Shown here one piece after another: positions 63,277 to 64,000 of a stretch of 64,000 nucleotides of DNA; the first letter of the stretch is position 1, and each line of letters starts with the position of its first letter. The stretch covers positions 951,250 through 1,015,249 of the forward strand of contig NZ_KB849212.1 of the NCBI RefSeq assembly GCF_000368025.1. Direction: 5' to 3'. The position numbers were made by a program, and so were the translations under genes. Source of the stretch: Acinetobacter parvus DSM 16617 = CIP 108168 (GTDB lineage Bacteria; Pseudomonadota; Gammaproteobacteria; Pseudomonadales; Moraxellaceae). Below the pieces are notes generated by a model. It saw only the letters and a list, made by a program, of their open reading frames with translations, had not been told where the DNA came from and did not search any database.

Positions 63277-63960
63277 TTATTTAAACTTAACTTTTGTGAG
63301 CCTTTTTCCTTTCAACACTAAAACAAACTCTTTCAACAATTTAATTATTTGCGCCGAGAGTCTCAGTCTCTCTCGTTGTATTTTTTGAACAAAGTTAAGC
63401 TTAGGCTTAATTTGATATTCGTACTCTCCTTTGCGAATGTTCCTATCTTTTTCTAAAAAACTTGGGAAGTTAACATGCTGCCCCAAAAGATGATCTTGAA
63501 TACAAAGTGCTGGTAGCATTTGGAAAATCTGATTAGGGAACTTTGTCATATAGTCTTTAAAAACAATATGATCAACTGGAATCAACTGTTCATAAGTTGC
63601 TAATAAATTGAGTAAATCACGAGCTGCTTGCTGCGATAGAATATAGCCACCACACCCCATATGTACGGTCTTTAATAAAGATAATTTACGCTTTGAAGGC
63701 AAACTTCTAAAAGAAGACTCCACCCCCACTTTAGGATAAAAAGCTTCCAACTTAATAATTGAGCAGCCCTCAGGAATCCAATCACTTTTAGTTAAGAAAA
63801 TAGTAGCTTCTTCTCCTAAATGAATATCGTCTTCAAAAATTGCGATATGACTCAAATTTTCATCGATTGCCTTTTGCCATAATGCAGCATGACTTAATAG
63901 ACAAGCAGAGATGGATCCGTAAATTTGAACAACTCCTATAAGTGATATTCTGCTCCTCAA
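63277..63960 (-). pseudogene. Family 25 glycosyltransferase, N-terminus missing
   Basis: LOS/LPS-type glycosyltransferase (GT25) whose usual first 60-70 residues are absent. The recognisable part begins at about 63912 with GSISACLLSHAALWQKAIDE and continues IAIFEDDIHLG (metal DxD-like EDD), then HMGCGGYILSQQAARDLL and PVDHIVFKDYM. The frame upstream (TTG at 63960) gives no family match and stops lie just beyond. It may have been cut by an element entering from the right edge, so I class it as truncated; the start could also be lost by a frameshift outside the window. Confidence 0.65.
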
Positions 63961-63994
63961 ATGATGTTATAAACATCAATATATGGAGTATTTT

Positions 63995-64000
63995 ATGGCA
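63995..64000 (+). CDS. Start of a gene cut by the window edge
   Basis: ATGGCA at the edge, with GGAGTATTTT directly ahead as ribosome site, and a GATGTTATAAACATC hairpin in the leader. Only two codons are inside the window. It may be the first gene of a mobile element, judged by the truncated glycosyltransferase on the other side. Confidence 0.3.

Noticed and set aside
1..64000. tRNA, rRNA, prophage or CRISPR loci
   Set aside because: I looked for clover-leaf patterns, phage gene sets and regular spaced repeats and saw none that I could support.

Overview
The window looks like chromosomal DNA of an Acinetobacter species. It is AT-rich, and it carries BaeR/BaeS, ZnuD-like, LpxO-like and DUF934-sulfite reductase genes that read like Acinetobacter proteins. 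It also holds an insertion sequence whose ends, 1101-bp length and 5-bp target duplication match what I recall of ISAba11. The species cannot be fixed from the sequence alone. Most of the window is ordinary core metabolism. I found no convincing new defence or biosynthetic system; the unusual material is in small mobile elements, broken genes, repeats and leader regions.

Layout. 1-11.4 kb: a lipid/CoA catabolism region (two thiolases, a CaiB/BaiF CoA-transferase, an AraC regulator, a fused enoyl-CoA hydratase/3-hydroxyacyl-CoA dehydrogenase) with a DUF934-sulfite reductase pair, a decayed P-loop kinase gene, a 268-bp palindromic repeat and a possible small RNA. 11.5-24 kb: GNAT, methyltransferase, HlyIII, MHS transporter, LpxO, secA, 1-Cys peroxiredoxin, metallo-hydrolase, phosphatase lipoprotein. 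24-37 kb: trpA-accD-folC-SPOR genes overlapping head to tail, and trpF-trpB about 7 kb upstream. Between them lie a DUF1543 gene, a 5'-nucleotidase lipoprotein, DUF2804, a PF10118 hydrolase and an AraC gene cut by the ISAba11-like element.

37-44 kb: a cobalamin riboswitch drives btuB, followed by a PduO-type adenosyltransferase and a glycerophosphodiesterase, so vitamin B12 uptake and adenosylation sit together. Then come a META lipoprotein, an acyl-CoA desaturase and SelO. 44.0-45.6 kb is a small scrapyard: a DUF4279 gene broken by a 112-bp MITE, a beta-barrel gene fragment, and an IS5-family (IS427-like) element with a frameshifted transposase. 45.6-54.3 kb: BaeSR with a divergent Gln/Arg-rich lipoprotein, two tandem FadE-type acyl-CoA dehydrogenases, PsiE, and two RcnB-family periplasmic proteins. 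54.4-64 kb: a phospholipase D/cardiolipin synthase-like protein, ZnuD under a Zur-like palindrome, DUF4184, aspS, a YefM-YoeB toxin-antitoxin pair with a palindromic operator, an LpxL/HtrB-like acyltransferase, and an N-terminally truncated family 25 glycosyltransferase next to what may be another mobile element running off the window.

Functional links visible from position are: B12 uptake and use (riboswitch-btuB-adenosyltransferase), zinc uptake (Zur-like box-ZnuD), envelope stress (BaeSR and its divergent lipoprotein), tryptophan and fatty acid/folate synthesis (trp-accD-folC), and fatty acid degradation or modification (thiolases, hydratase/dehydrogenase, two acyl-CoA dehydrogenases, desaturase).
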